Source of the DNA: Amphiura filiformis
Lineage: Eukaryota; Echinodermata; Ophiuroidea; Amphilepidida; Amphiuridae
NCBI RefSeq assembly: GCF_039555335.1
Contig: NC_092640.1
Span: 27,623,446-27,687,445 of the forward strand
DNA length: 64,000 nt
Direction of reading: 5' to 3'
Shown: positions 33,376-45,538 of the stretch, piece by piece
How the letters are laid out: each line of letters opens with the position of its first letter
How positions within the stretch are numbered: position 1 is the stretch's first letter
The notes under the pieces: model-generated
What the model was told of the DNA's origin: nothing
What the model saw: the letters and a program-made list of their open reading frames with translations, nothing else
Database searches by the model: none
Position numbers and translations under genes: made by a program

Positions 33376-33455
33376 CAACCTTTTACCGTTAATATTCTAC
33401 TTGATTTTGGCAGTTTAGGCTGTCCTATACAATGAATTGATGTAAAACGTTATAT
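33376..33455 (-). other. Copy C 5' UTR exon (E0), internally shortened
   Basis: The donor (gtaagtgcaaatgcg on the minus strand) and the promoter-side block are conserved, but the gcgaccgacaacgg segment present in A and D is absent. Only about 255 bp separate it from exon 2, against 20-fold more in copy A, because the E1-containing part of the locus has been deleted. Confidence 0.45.
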
Positions 33456-33689
33456 AAACGTTGTATGTGGTGGCCACAGATCAAGCAGCTGCGCATTTCA
33501 AATCATTAATGTATACAACCTCTCCGCGATGACAAGATGCTAATTGCGTTAATGATGTAATAGTTTGATCACGCGTTGTCGTTCTTCTACATTTAGGGCA
33601 TATAGATTTTCATAATATTGATTTGTATACGGATATGCATCATAATGCATGTAACTAAAGGCTAATTAGATGAAAACTTTTTCCACAAC

Positions 33690-34000
33690 TACCCCGAAGT
33701 CTTTGAACAAGTTCATTTGGTTTGGGAGGACTCAAAAGTCATCGACAGAAAAGCTGACAAGATAGGTGGTTGAAAGAAGCCATCTAGATACGCCGAAAAA
33801 AACCACTCTAAACAATGACGAGGGGGCCTATTCACTCAATTACACCTTTGAGCAACTCATCACGCCCTCTACGGTGATTCCTGTTGCCTATAAAAGGAAA
33901 CAGTCGGATGTGTTGGGTTGCTAGTCTGATGAAACCACTAATGTAGTGGTGAAACGTCACTAAAATGTCACTTTAAGATCTTCATTATTATTGGATTTGT
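33690..34000 (+). pseudogene. Penelope-like element 3' end upstream of copy C
   Basis: Relic of WEDSKVIDR (tttgggaggactcaaaagtcatcgacag), then gaagccatctagatacgccgaaaa and the non-coding 3' end with gatgaaaccactaatgtagtgg and gtcactttaagatcttcat, ending in a poly-A run. The matching relic upstream of copy D is at 54160-54440. Confidence 0.7.
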
Positions 34001-34079
34001 AAAAAAAAAAAAAAAAAAAACTATGTTAATATAATCTTAAAAGGTCATCACGAATCACGGGTCATTTGATATCATCAAA

Positions 34080-34300
34080 TGAGTAAAGATTTTTGAATTT
34101 CAATGAAACTTGATCAAAATATGCCTACGCACAATATCATTTCAAAAGTGCACCAGCTGCGTATTTGCGTCACGTTGTAGCTAGATAAAAAATTGACAAT
34201 TCAAATTAAATGGATTTACCTATTACTAGTATTACATGAAAACCTACCCTTCTAAATAACTCAATCATATTCTTTTCTGATTAACATAATTAGTGAACAA
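34080..34300. repeat. Dispersed ~270-bp repeat, copy upstream of C
   Basis: Same family as 28835-29100 and 54540-54760 (cctacgcacaatatcattt, aaattaaatggatttacc, acccttctaaataactcaatc). Confidence 0.65.
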
Positions 34301-35030
34301 GCTGTGTACTTCCAATACAAGCAAATGGATAGTTTGATCAGCTCGGAATATGGGGGGGGGGGGGGGAATTAGGTTTTTACCACTACGCCAAAAAGTAGAC
34401 CCACGTTAAGGGTGCTATTAGTTGACATGTCTAATCTAAATTTTGTGTGTTAAAGAAAGTATAATAAGTAAAGGACTTGATTAATAATTGGTGATGCTTC
34501 TGGCGAGATGTCATAAGACAATTCTCAAAATAAAAATATTTTGATAGTAATCCGCGATGTTGTAAGGCCCGCCGATTACGAGCTGATCAAAGTATAAAGT
34601 GAACACGATTTCCCACTTGAGCAACGAGAATTACTCTAATTGATTTAGGGATGCAATCCTTATTTTCCCGTTGTTCATCGCCGTCTAAGAACTAGATCGC
34701 GTCTACGTAATTCACTTCGCTCGGACAGCTTAAGGGGGTACTACACCCATCGCATTTTTTTTCGTTTTTTTTGCATTTTGTGAAGAAATGAGAAAAAAAT
34801 TGGACAAAGGGGTATGCAAAATGAAGGGGCAAATCTTCTCGTTATATTGGTGGCATCGGTATCAACGTAGCTTACATGCTTTTAAATGTAGAAGCCAAAA
34901 GGTGGTACATCACTGATGTTTTAAATTCACTTCATTTTGGAAAGCTTACTATCAAACGGATTTCGTTAAAATTTTGGATACGTGTTGCTAACGCATTAGA
35001 GAAATAATGTTGATATGTAAAATGGGAATA

Positions 35031-35721
35031 CCCAGCAAACACAAACACGTCTTAAAAACGTTTTAAATAAGTTATATTTTGGCTTTTGGTTTAGGTAAAA
35101 ACGTTTTAATAACATTAAAATGTCGGGTTATACAAAGGTCATGATAACGTTTTAAAACGTTTTGTATGAAAACACACTACAACAATATTTTTAAATGTTT
35201 TCAAAAATGTTATTGTAAACTATTTGTGCAAACATTTTTGCCAAATATTGTGGCAATACTTAAATAACATTATGTTAAAATATTTGAACCCAGCAAACAC
35301 AGAAATGATCTTAACATGTTTTTTTCAAAACCTTTTAATAACATTTAAATGTCGGGTTATATAAAGGTCATGAAAACGTTTTTAAAACGTTATTGAAAAT
35401 ATTTTGGGCAAACATTTTTCGCAAAATATGTTTTTAACCCCAAAATAACATTCTGTTTAGAATGTTTTGTATCAAGTTTTCAAGAATGTTTTTGGAATGT
35501 TATTAAAACGTTTTTATACCCTTTATATAACCCGACAATTAAACGTTTTCTGTAAAACATTTTTGTTTGCTGAGCAGTAGATTATCAAAAATGTTTTTTA
35601 TGGTGATGAAAACGTTTTATACTCTTAATATACCCTTTATATAACCCGACATTTAAACGTTTTCTGACAACCTTTTATAACCTTGATATAATGATGTCGA
35701 AAACGTTTTGTGTTTGCTGGG
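35031..35721. mobile_element. TA-flanked 'cccagcaaacacaaa' element, composite
   Basis: Ends cccagcaaacacaaac and gttttgtgtttgctggg flanked by TA on both sides. The related repeat at 52600 has a single TA at this point (ccacttattcc, reverse orientation), which supports an insertion with TA duplication (Tc1/mariner-like target). A second internal terminus, cccagcaaacacagaaatg, at 35290 suggests one copy inside another. Rich in aaaacgtttt motifs. Confidence 0.75.
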
Positions 35722-35889
35722 TAAGTGGTTCCTGATGGCTTCATGAACTTGGTGATTTTCAGTGCTCCACATCTATCAAAAATGAACTGGTTAAAATGCT
35801 TCTATTTTCAATGTTGAGCTATATTTTGTATTTTTAACTAGCGACATTATTTCACTGAAACTTTATTAAGCCATAGGTAAAATGCTACC

Positions 35890-38860
35890 ACAACCATACT
35901 ACAGCAATGTTGAAAAAAATTGCATTTCTCGTCACCATACCACCATATTTCGTAAGGCTCGTTAAGCTTAAATTTGCCGATTTTGGTAACTATTTTACCG
36001 TTGTTTTCTAATCCATTTCAACTAGGAACTCCAAAATTGATACAGTGATATAATATTTTAAGCAGATTAATATAATTGGTGTCTTACCTATGATTGTCGC
36101 TGCCCAAGGCCAAAAAATCAAATATATTCCATAGAATTCTGCACGTCGCCACGGTATCCGAATTTTGACATACGGCCATTTTAACTACGTCACCCATAAT
36201 CCATTGAGTTATAACGAGTTGCCGAGTTTTATTACATGTATATATTTAGGTATTTTAAAGCTCAAATTCCGGCGTATGGGGCAATATACGGAGCCATGAA
36301 GTAGGAAAAAACAAATTTTAGACAAGCCAAGACGGGAGGGGGCAAGGAATTTGGGAAAAATTGGCAGATCAAAGGGGGAAAGCGATATTTGGCGCACATT
36401 AAATGGGACAAGACTGATTTTTAAATAACACGCACAATGCTTTGGAGGCACGTCACGGGTAGGCCTATGCCTACAGAAAGTTAGAAACGCAGTCAAAATA
36501 TGAAAAAAATTCCTGCACGTTATCCGTAGGCCCTACGCTCGCATTTAGACATTCCATCTGGACAATTGTAAAGGCCTATCCAGTGGTAAAGGCCTATCCA
36601 ATTGTTTATAATGTCTAAAAGTAAAGGATAAGTCATTAGGTATTTCATTGTCATTAGGTATTTTTAAAATGTAATATTTGGCATAGGATCCTAACAGCAG
36701 TAGGCCAATTGACAAAGTTGAAGCCCGATATAATGTAGGTGGCCTATAGGCTTAGCTAATCAGATTCGTCTGATTTTTCCCGAGATGAGATTTTGTCTTT
36801 ACTCGGCGTTTGGCTAAACCACTAATACTAAGCTATGTTAGCATTTCTATGACACTATATAACAACAAACAGGGACAACAAAGGCGATTATGAAGCCCGG
36901 GGAAGGGGTAAGAAATTTCAGTTGGTAGGCCTACACCATTTGGAAATCCCCCAGTGAGACCCTTTTTTTAAATTTTATCATGCTTATTTATATCATGCTA
37001 ATATTTTAGTAGTGTTATATGACCCCGGGCTATAACCTTTAACTTTCATTTTCCCGTGTTAAAATGTACTTGCGGAATTGTAGGCCTATACTCGTGCTTT
37101 TCACCGCTGATTCAGTTAATATTATCGCAACTCGCCATCTGGGGTGGTGAATTGCTTCCCCCATCATGCCAACAAATCTTTGCCAGTCTCCATGCAAACC
37201 CTCCTCTATCGACATACCAAAACATTGTCCCCCTATACCTAGGCCTACATGGCAGCCGGTATTCAGTTTTAGGCAGGCCGAGAAGGGGCAAGCTAGTTTT
37301 GGCACGAAGGCCTATATTATTGCAAAAGCCAAGTATTAATATACCCCGGGCCCGACCCCGGGGTATAGTCCTACTAGCCTATAATATTTAATATGTTCAC
37401 TTTTTCTACTCACTTTATTTAAACTACCATTTAAAATGTCTAAAATTAATGCGGATTTGTCCAAATTGCGGAATTAAGCAAATTTCTCATACGTCCAGTG
37501 CCGTACATAAGGGGGCAACGGGGAAAGCTACCCCCATCCCCTGTAGGAAGTCCGCCCCCCTTGGATGCGGTCGCCCTGAAGAATTTTACTAGGGTCTTTT
37601 TTGTACTTTTGAGCCTATTTTGTTTCGTTAAAGATTTCCCCCTTGAATGAGGGTTGCCCCTTTGACTCCTTTGACCCCCCCCCCCAAAAAAAAGTCCTAG
37701 ATACGCACATGATCCCCCATGACGCCACTTCACGAGGAGGGGGGGGGGGTGGGCACAACATACATTTCTGGTGGGTATGCTCCTGAGGTATGCTCCCTCA
37801 GAATTTAGTAGGTGGTGGGTCCGCCGGGGGAGCTGACGGCGTACATGCCGGAAAGGGATGTTTTGGAGCTGCCAACAAATATAGAAGGGGGTTTTTGGGA
37901 GCTGCGAAAAGTCAAAATTGGGTCTTTCTTGGCTTTCTGGTTGAAAAAAAAAAAAAAAAAAACCCAGAAATGTGAAGAATGATCGAGCAATGTAGGTCTT
38001 TTAGAGCTGAAATTGTCAAGTTTCCGTGTTTACGTATGCTATAATAGCTCTATTTTGGTCACGGGTCTTTTAAGAGCTGCGGAATCCAAAAAATGGAGGG
38101 GTCTTTCCGGGAGAGCATACCCGTATGGTCATTTGTGTTAAGTTCCAACGCTTAAAATTCAATTTTAATAACACGACGGTCACACTCTTGATTTTATCAG
38201 GGATTTTACCAAGAGAAGGCGCTAGGCATACATGCTCATGTTTGAATCTGGCAACACGAGAACTTTGAACTTATGCGGTAGACTAGTAGCCGTCCGGCCC
38301 TGTTCAGTTTTATACACGCATTTGAATAGGGATTATTTTGCGCACTTATCTAATGTTTATGGAGCACATTTTCTTCATTAGTTCGTGAAGTTGATGTCAA
38401 AAGTTCTATTCTATATTATTTGGCAATAGTGTTTTTTTGCCTAAAGTACGTCCAAACATGGTCCAAAGTTGTAATTTGTTGTTTTTGATCGCAAAGGTCG
38501 GATATTTTTATTCCCGATTTAACTGTGCACCCGCTCGAGGGCTTCGCAAGAGTGCAGAATTCGGCGAAAGTTTGACGGTAATTTTGTCTTTTTGGACACT
38601 AAAACGCATTCGATCCTTAATTATATTTCGACAAAATTTCTGATTAGGTATAACATAATGAGGCGGCTACCAATTTTTTGACCAAATCTTAAAGAACTAT
38701 TTTCAAAAGTCTGACCTGTGTATTTCCTATTGGTAATACAAATTGACGTGTCAGCCCTAAATATACATAGGCAGGTCGTATTTTGGACTGGTAGCGAGTC
38801 TAATACTGTATGTGAATATCGATGAATGTTAGAAACGGCAGAAACCGGTTGTGAAGGAGA
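35890..38860. other. Interior of the 4.3-kb TTAA element, no gene seen
   Basis: Frames are short and without motifs. Features: repeated taggcctat-type words (36460-37390), a long c/g homopolymer zone (37675-37750), and two similar 'gggtcttt...gagctgc' blocks (37890-38120). I find no transposase signature. Confidence 0.45.
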
Positions 38861-39394
38861 CTACGTGGATCGCTAAAAAACAAGCGTCCTTAACAACCAG
38901 TCAACTTTAAGACAAATAAGTGAAAAAGGACACTTTCACGATGTTTTTTCATATTTTTTTTAATTTCACATGATCAGTGCATATATCGCCTAGCTATAAA
39001 TGAAAATATATTTTTTAGACCAATCAAACCAATATATGGGTATAGTACGCCCTTAAAGCATCGTTAAATGGAACAGTCGATATTTTACATCATGAAAACA
39101 TTCTTACTATTGAACTAATAAACATTAGATTTTTTTGTTGTTGAAATTGCACAAGTATCCATATCCCCCGCATTACTCACTCATTGCCATCCCAAATCAC
39201 AGGCCCTCTCGTACGTTCTAGCGGGTTTCTAGGGTTTCTGCAGAAATCATCAAAATTGTCAAATTAGTCTTGACTGTGATATACCATGTCCGAGACTATT
39301 TCGACTAGTTTTGATGATATCTTCGGAAATACATCGATTTGGAACTCCTAACTTCAATATGTCGATGAGAAAATATGATCTTTCATTTGATATC

Positions 39395-40946
39395 AATTTA
39401 CACACATGCACATACAATATAATCACACTATCAATTAATTATTACTTAACTGTTGACAATGACAATTTTACAGCAGGTGTCTTTTTAGATTTATCAAAAG
39501 CATTTGATACTATAGACCATACAATATTGCTTGATAAACTCTATCACTATGGTTTTAGAGGTATTACACACAAATGGTTTGAGGATTATTTGAGTAATAG
39601 AAAACAATATGTTTATTATAATGGTGTTTCATCTCAACATCAAAATCTTACTTGCGGTGTGCCACAGGGTTCAATACTGGGTCCACTGCTTTTCATCATA
39701 TATGTTAACGATATTCACTTAATTACTGATTCACTTGATGTGATTTCATTTGCTGATGACACCAATTTATTTTACTCTCACAATCAGTTTAATGTTGTTG
39801 AGGAGGTTTTCAACAAAGAGCTTATTAATGCGAATAGATGGTTCCAGGTAAATAAATTATCTTTCAATGCTAAAAAACTAATTTTATGTTACTCGGTACC
39901 AGGAAGAACACAAAACCCGAGTACAACTTGTTACTCTTTCTTGATTCTGACAGGCACTCTACAGCAAGAACACCGCTTGAAAGAGTGCCAAGTACTAAGT
40001 TTCTAGGTCTTCAAATTGACCAGAATATCACTTGGAGAGAACATATTGATAATATTGTTAAAACATGTTCAAGAAATGTCGGTATCATTAATAAATTAAA
40101 AACTTCCTCCCACATGAGGCGTTATATACATTGTATTGTTCGTTGATATTACCGTATATCAACTATGGTATTTTAGCTTGGGGATGTGCATGTTCATCAT
40201 ACATAAATGATCTTTTAAAATTCAAAAGAGGGCTCTTCGTATTATAAGTGCAAGTGATTATAGAAGTAGCACTAATCCCTTACTGATTAGGTATAATACT
40301 TTAAGTGTCAGGGATATGTATACATTTGAACTTGGTTTATTTATGTACAAGCATGAAAATGGATTTTTACCAAGTGTTTTTGATGATTTGTTTGTAAAAC
40401 AGTCTAAGATCCATGACTTAAACACCAGAAATAAAGATCGTCTGAGGATTCCTTTTATCAAAACAAAAAAGCTTTCTGTGAAAAATCTATTAAATATGCA
40501 GCTACTAAGTTATGGAATAATGTTGATAACAGCATTAAAAGTTCATCATCGATTAATCAATTCCGCCATGTATTTAAGAAACATCTTATGCAAAGTTACT
40601 ATTAACTCTTATTGTATCTGGTTTATATAACCAAATTGGATATTATTTATATTTTATATTACTTATTTGTGTTGTGCATTTTCTTATTTACTATTGTTAA
40701 CTGTTATTTTCATGTATTTAGGTTAATTCATATCAAGATATGACAGCTTACTGTTACTTCATTGAAGTGACAGTCTGCTGTCATGTCAAATGATGAATTA
40801 ACCAATCAAGGGATCACAGATTTTCAGGCCTCTCCTTGGCCTTTCCTGTGATTCCTTCACTCTCACTTACATTATTATTTTGTATGTATTCTAGCTTTTT
40901 GTAATTTGATGAGTGAAAATAATAAATGAATGAATGAATGAATAAC
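39395..40946 (+). pseudogene. 5'-truncated CR1/L2-type non-LTR retrotransposon
   Basis: Reverse transcriptase motifs in order: FLDLSKAFDTIDH (motif A), GVPQGSILGPLLF (motif B) and FADDTNLF (motif C, catalytic ADD), then the thumb with TKFLGLQID (in the next frame) and the C-terminal HDLNTRNKDRLR. Frameshifts near 39880 and at several later points and a stop near 40144 break the ORF2. The 3' end is a UTR closing with gtgaaaataataaatgaatgaatgaat (tail, 40921-40944). The insertion is absent from the paralogous flank near 56840-57060. Dead copy. Confidence 0.85.
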
Positions 40947-41339
40947 CGGTAGTGTTCTTTTTGTTGATTATAGAGTTTTGTTGCAATATACAATTTTATG
41001 GATGGCTGACATATATCCATGTTCAGTTGTCCTTCGAAAATCACTGTTCAGCAAAGTACACTTGTATTTATATCCTTTGCGTATAAATTCCTCACTCAGA
41101 AAATGATGTTGCTTTCACCAAACACTCAAGTCCTCGCATAGATGACAATCTCCAAAATTAATACTTCTTTCACCAATCACTCTCTTTCTCCAGGAAACTT
41201 TATTGACAGATGTGTTGTTTTTATAACCCTGACTCCAGCAAGTCTTGAAATCTCCTTCATTGCTGTATTAATAGCACACTATTTTTTTTTTGGCATGAAT
41301 GATTTAATGAAACATTTTATGTTAGGGGCCACTATACGT

Positions 41340-41747
41340 AAGTTTTAAAGAATTTCATTTCCCAAATATATTTTGTCAAATTTTTATATTTTTCTTCATT
41401 GCAATTCCTGTTTTGAGTCTCTTGTGAGGTAAAAATTTGTTTAAATTTTGGAAATTTAATTCGAATTAGGCCCATGCACTCTTAGGCAATAACTTTGTTC
41501 ACTTGTGAATTAATTTATTTTGCTGCCTATCTTATGCACTGCTATTCCTGTGTGTATGCCTAAGTCTTGAGTGTTTCACTTAGAGTGAATCTTTTGTTCT
41601 ATTATTATTATACATGTATGTATATATAATCAGGAAAGAAGAACACATTGTGTTTGAACTGTTTAGTCTATTTCCTCTTTCCTGGATTGTCATTTAAATT
41701 GCTTTTAATGTTTTGACATGTTTGTAATTTATGGTAATTGAAATAAA

Positions 41748-41831
<84 letters not shown>
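41340..41831 (+). mobile_element. Solo 3' end of a non-LTR element with (ATT)n tail
   Basis: About 400 bp of UTR-like DNA ending tggtaattgaaataaat followed by an (ATT)n tail. The flanks (ggggccactatacgtaagttt and accttcctttaactttaacc) are contiguous in the paralogous sequence at 57730-57765 (gggcccatatacggtaacttt-cactttcctt), so this is an insertion. No coding part is left. Confidence 0.65.
41746..41831 (+). repeat. (ATT)n microsatellite, ~28 copies
   Basis: A pure ATT run at the end of the retroelement 3' fragment. It produces an artefactual poly-isoleucine frame. Confidence 0.95.
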
Positions 41832-41833
<2 letters not shown>

Positions 41834-41839
41834 CAGGTC

Positions 41840-42470
41840 ACCTTCCTTTAACTTTAACCACACAATGGGGTTGGTGGGCTACAATATCTATTCAAGACGC
41901 AATAATAAGAGACCAGTGCTAATGTTTGGTGACCAAATGTTTGGAACAAAGGTGTGAAAGTGTTTTGGACATGCCTGAAGGATATTGAACAAATTTGGCA
42001 TGGGCTGCCCTCTTCAAAGTGTCATGCATTTTTGGTATATAAATGTATAGTTTGCCATATCTGCGACCTTTAGTTACGACGCCATGGGCAGAAATGTGAC
42101 AAAGGTGAACATACTTTTGGCTGGGTGCAATTTTACTAATACGATCCGTGTATTGTACCTATTTATTATTAGAATCGCAGTTGAAAATTTGGAGCCACAC
42201 AATAAAATTCAAAATGATAATGTGGTATTCTAGAGGAAGATCGCAGTTTTAACTACATGCATGAATGGTGATGCATTTATATATAGAGTCATTGTTAAGT
42301 AAATATGAACACTGAGTGCACTATTTATTTATTTTTTGCTTGTTTGATTGTTTTCCTAGGTTGGTTTGTACCTAAATGTATTTATGGAATTATTTTGGCC
42401 ACCGTAATCAGCGATTTTCAGTAAAGTGTAAGACAATTTAGAGATCATCGGCCTGAGGTTTATTTATATA
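41840..42470. other. 3' flank of copy D, no gene seen
   Basis: Shares gaaaatttggagccacacaataaaatt and gtttgtacctaaat...tttatggaattattttggcca with the downstream region of copy B (17881-18490), so it belongs to the duplicated unit. Confidence 0.5.
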
Positions 42471-42471
42471 T

Positions 42472-45400
42472 TTAAGGGGGTACTACACCCATTGGATTTT
42501 TTTGCGGGTTTTCTGCATTTTGTGGAGAAATGAGAAAAAAAAATTGGTCAAAGTGGTATGCAAAATGAAGGGGCAAATCTTCTCGTTCTATTGGTGGCAT
42601 CGGTATCAATGTAGCTTACATGCTTTTAAAGGTAGAAGCTCGGAAGAGGTATATAGACCTCGATTCACAAAATCGAGTTTCTTTAGAATTTCAGAATTGA
42701 TACCGTTAATCCAATCACTCACACTTGTTAAGCATTTGTGACAGACGCTAAAAGTATAAAATTATTTTTTGGGGGAAATTAATTAATTATGCACAGCTTT
42801 GAAAACATTAATATGCATCAATTTCATGTTATCAATGAAATTAAACTTATTTCCCCCCTTTAGTTGACAATGATATGCAAAATTTGTGTTCGCAAGGCAG
42901 CATATTTGTTTCAGGTTTGATAAGGTTGAAATTAAAGAACAGTAAATGCCTTGGTTTTCAGTATTAGGTGAATTTTTTTTTTTTTTCTGAGGAAATACGG
43001 GAAGCTTACAAAACATGATTTATAATGCATTTGTAATGTGAATCGGTATGTTCACAATGATAACAGCTAAATGGGACACCCTACTAGTTCACGTGTATTA
43101 ACAGTTTCGTCACTTACCTGTACCGCATGCTGAAATCATTCCACTTTAAGAAAATCCATTATAAATCCAGTATAAATCCATGAAACTCACTGTATTCGCT
43201 TGCCGAAAGACTTCCGCATACATTTTTGTACAGACGCCATGATTTGGTTTTTCTAGCGGTGGGCGATTCGATACCATTTTGGTATCGGTCAATTTCCGAT
43301 ACAATACTTTTATTTTTATGGAACGTAGGCCTATTGAAAACAAAAATAATTATTCGAAAATTGAAAACAAATATTAAATAAAAAATCTTTCATTCTCTAT
43401 TAGCGACTTCAGGTAGCGAATAAATTGTGTGTGGTAGGCCTATAGGGACCGTCGACCGTTCACAAACACTTGCTGGGGGGGGGGCTGAAGCAAAAAAATT
43501 CATCACAAAAATTTTTCGGGGCCCCCTTTAGCCTACAGACCTCCTATCATTCACATTTAAAAGTGTATAGAAACTAGTTTACGCTAGGAATCCTCATTTC
43601 ATACAATTTTTAACAATGTTTCACACACCGAAGTTTTCGTGTTCTTGAGCATTGTAAAGTTGCAATGTTCGAATCCAAGTCAAAGTAGGCCTAATTGCAA
43701 ATCTTTTACAAAATATTTTACAAACACCACGGTTATATGTTATGAAAGATTTGAAACTATAGCCAATGTATTGGTTTTGTTTAATGTTTACAATTAATTT
43801 CAACACAAAAATTGTGTTAATAATGTTTTAAACTTAAATTGTCAACAGAAAGAGTCAGCTGATCATCAGGTTTTATGTCTTCTTTTAACATGAGTGGAAA
43901 CAAAGGAACCCGAAGAATGTGCAAAGTTATTGACTTCGGCTAGCATCTTAAATTTAAACTCTGAGTCAAAAATAAGCTTTGTTTCATTAATTAAAAAGAA
44001 AGTTGTAAAGTTGTTGTATCTTGTTGGTAAAGTGAAGTTTGCTACTGGTTTTATTATTACCTGTGTTGCGATTCGAAATCCCACAAAGAGTAAGTAAGTT
44101 CGTTATTAAATGTGGTAGGCCTCAGTACCCCCTCCAATCCCCAACATAGGCCTACACATGGACTCAATTAAGGCGCGGATTCAGGTGGCTGACGCCCCCC
44201 CAAATAAATAAATAAAGAGAAGAGAAGGGAAGAAAGGAGAAAAGAGAAGAGAAATGGAGGAAAGGAGGAGAGAAACTAAATTGCACGTAATTGAGTAGGC
44301 CCATGTGTAAATAACCGCACAGTCGGGACGATTGGAAGTAGGTCCTATAGAGGCCTGCGACTAGGCATTGCTTGAAGGCGGGTCCTCGTCCTAAAAGCAC
44401 GTGAAAATTACTGCGGGTCCGCCGATATGCAGGGCCCCTCACATTTTGCCACCAAAGTCAAAAATTAAGACGGACTCCATAACGACTTCATCGATTTATG
44501 CATGCTTTAGTAATTGCCAATCTCAAGTTTTGCAAATTGATTTCGGGCCCTTTTTCTGTTTAAAGCAATTGATTCAAATAGTAGTGTAAAAACAATGCAC
44601 CGAATGGCTTCAATTCGACCTTCATTTTGCAAATTTTTCAAACTTCTCAGGGGGAACATCCCCTCAGACTCCTCTTGCGTAGTGGATAAACATATGATCA
44701 TTTTCGCTCTTCTTCCAACATTTGCAAATTTAAGCCCAATTTGCGGTATAGGCTTACAGGAAAACTTGTCCAAGGAAGGTTTCATGGACCATCATTTTAC
44801 AAATTTGCGGCTTTTTCAAACTAAAATTTTACACACTAGTACCAAAATGGTCCACCAAATCACTTCAATTTAGTCTTCATTTTACCCTCCCTGCGTAATC
44901 GATATACAAGTGGCCATTTTCGCTTCTGCTTTCGCCGATTTATGTTTAAAACAATTTATAGGACTACGATAATAGGGAATTCGAAACTTGTCCACGAAAG
45001 GCTCTCACAAATTTTCGGCCGCCAAACTAAAATTTTACACTAGTATATAGGCCTTGGCATAATAGTGCCAAAATTGTCCACCAAATCGCTTCAATTAGAT
45101 CTTCATTTTGCACACGTTTTTTTTTTTTTTTTCTGAGGGGGAACACCTCCTCAGACAACCCCTGCGTCGCGCAAGCAGCTCCGCGGCCATTATTTTTTCA
45201 TTTTGTTTTATTTTTCTACAAATTCGACCCAAACCCCTGACTGCTCTAGTTCGACAATGGGTACCAAAAGCTGGTATCGCCCATCCCTATGAAGATTGAC
45301 TACGTACTCTCGCTAAATAAAAATCCCTTAAAAAGGGATGAATAAGCGTCCTTATCAACCAATCAACTTTAAGACAAATAGGTGAAAAACGATGTTTTTT

Positions 45401-45508
45401 CATAATTTTTTTAATTTCACATGATCCGTGCATATATCGCCTAGCTATAAATGAAAAAATATTTTTTTAGACCAATCAAACCAATATATGGGTGTAGTAC
45501 GCCCTTAA
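42472..45508. mobile_element. 3.0-kb TTAA-flanked element (piggyBac-type, non-autonomous)
   Basis: Ends TTAAgggggtactacaccc and gggtgtagtacgcccTTAA. The target is a single TTAA in the copy B flank (19269-19272: tgtatTTAAacgaatatg), and the bases on both sides agree. Ends are near-identical to the 4.3-kb element, but the interior is unrelated and has no transposase frame. It contains paired segments (gaatcctcag/ccctcagac...gcaaattt blocks at 44640 and 45130) and a ggtatcg palindromic motif near 43270 and 45260. Confidence 0.8.
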
Positions 45509-45538
45509 ACGAATATGCGCACAATATTTTAGAGCATG

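Larger units (their letters stand above)
34730..39056. mobile_element. 4.3-kb TTAA-flanked element (piggyBac-type, non-autonomous)
   Basis: Begins TTAAgggggtactacaccc (34730) and ends gggtatagtacgcccTTAA (39056). The terminal ~150-190 bp at both ends match the second element (42472-45508). The flanks (gcgtct...cag | agca-cg...) meet at a single TTAA (56539-56542) in the paralogous sequence near 56.5 kb. The interior carries a nested TA-flanked element (35031-35721), many taggcctata motifs and homopolymer runs, but no transposase frame. Confidence 0.8.

Noticed and set aside
41731..41922. Open frame rich in isoleucine
   Set aside because: Translation of an (ATT)n microsatellite.
34730..45508. 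A piggyBac transposase gene inside the large TTAA elements
   Set aside because: No frame long enough and no recognisable catalytic motif; interiors are non-coding.
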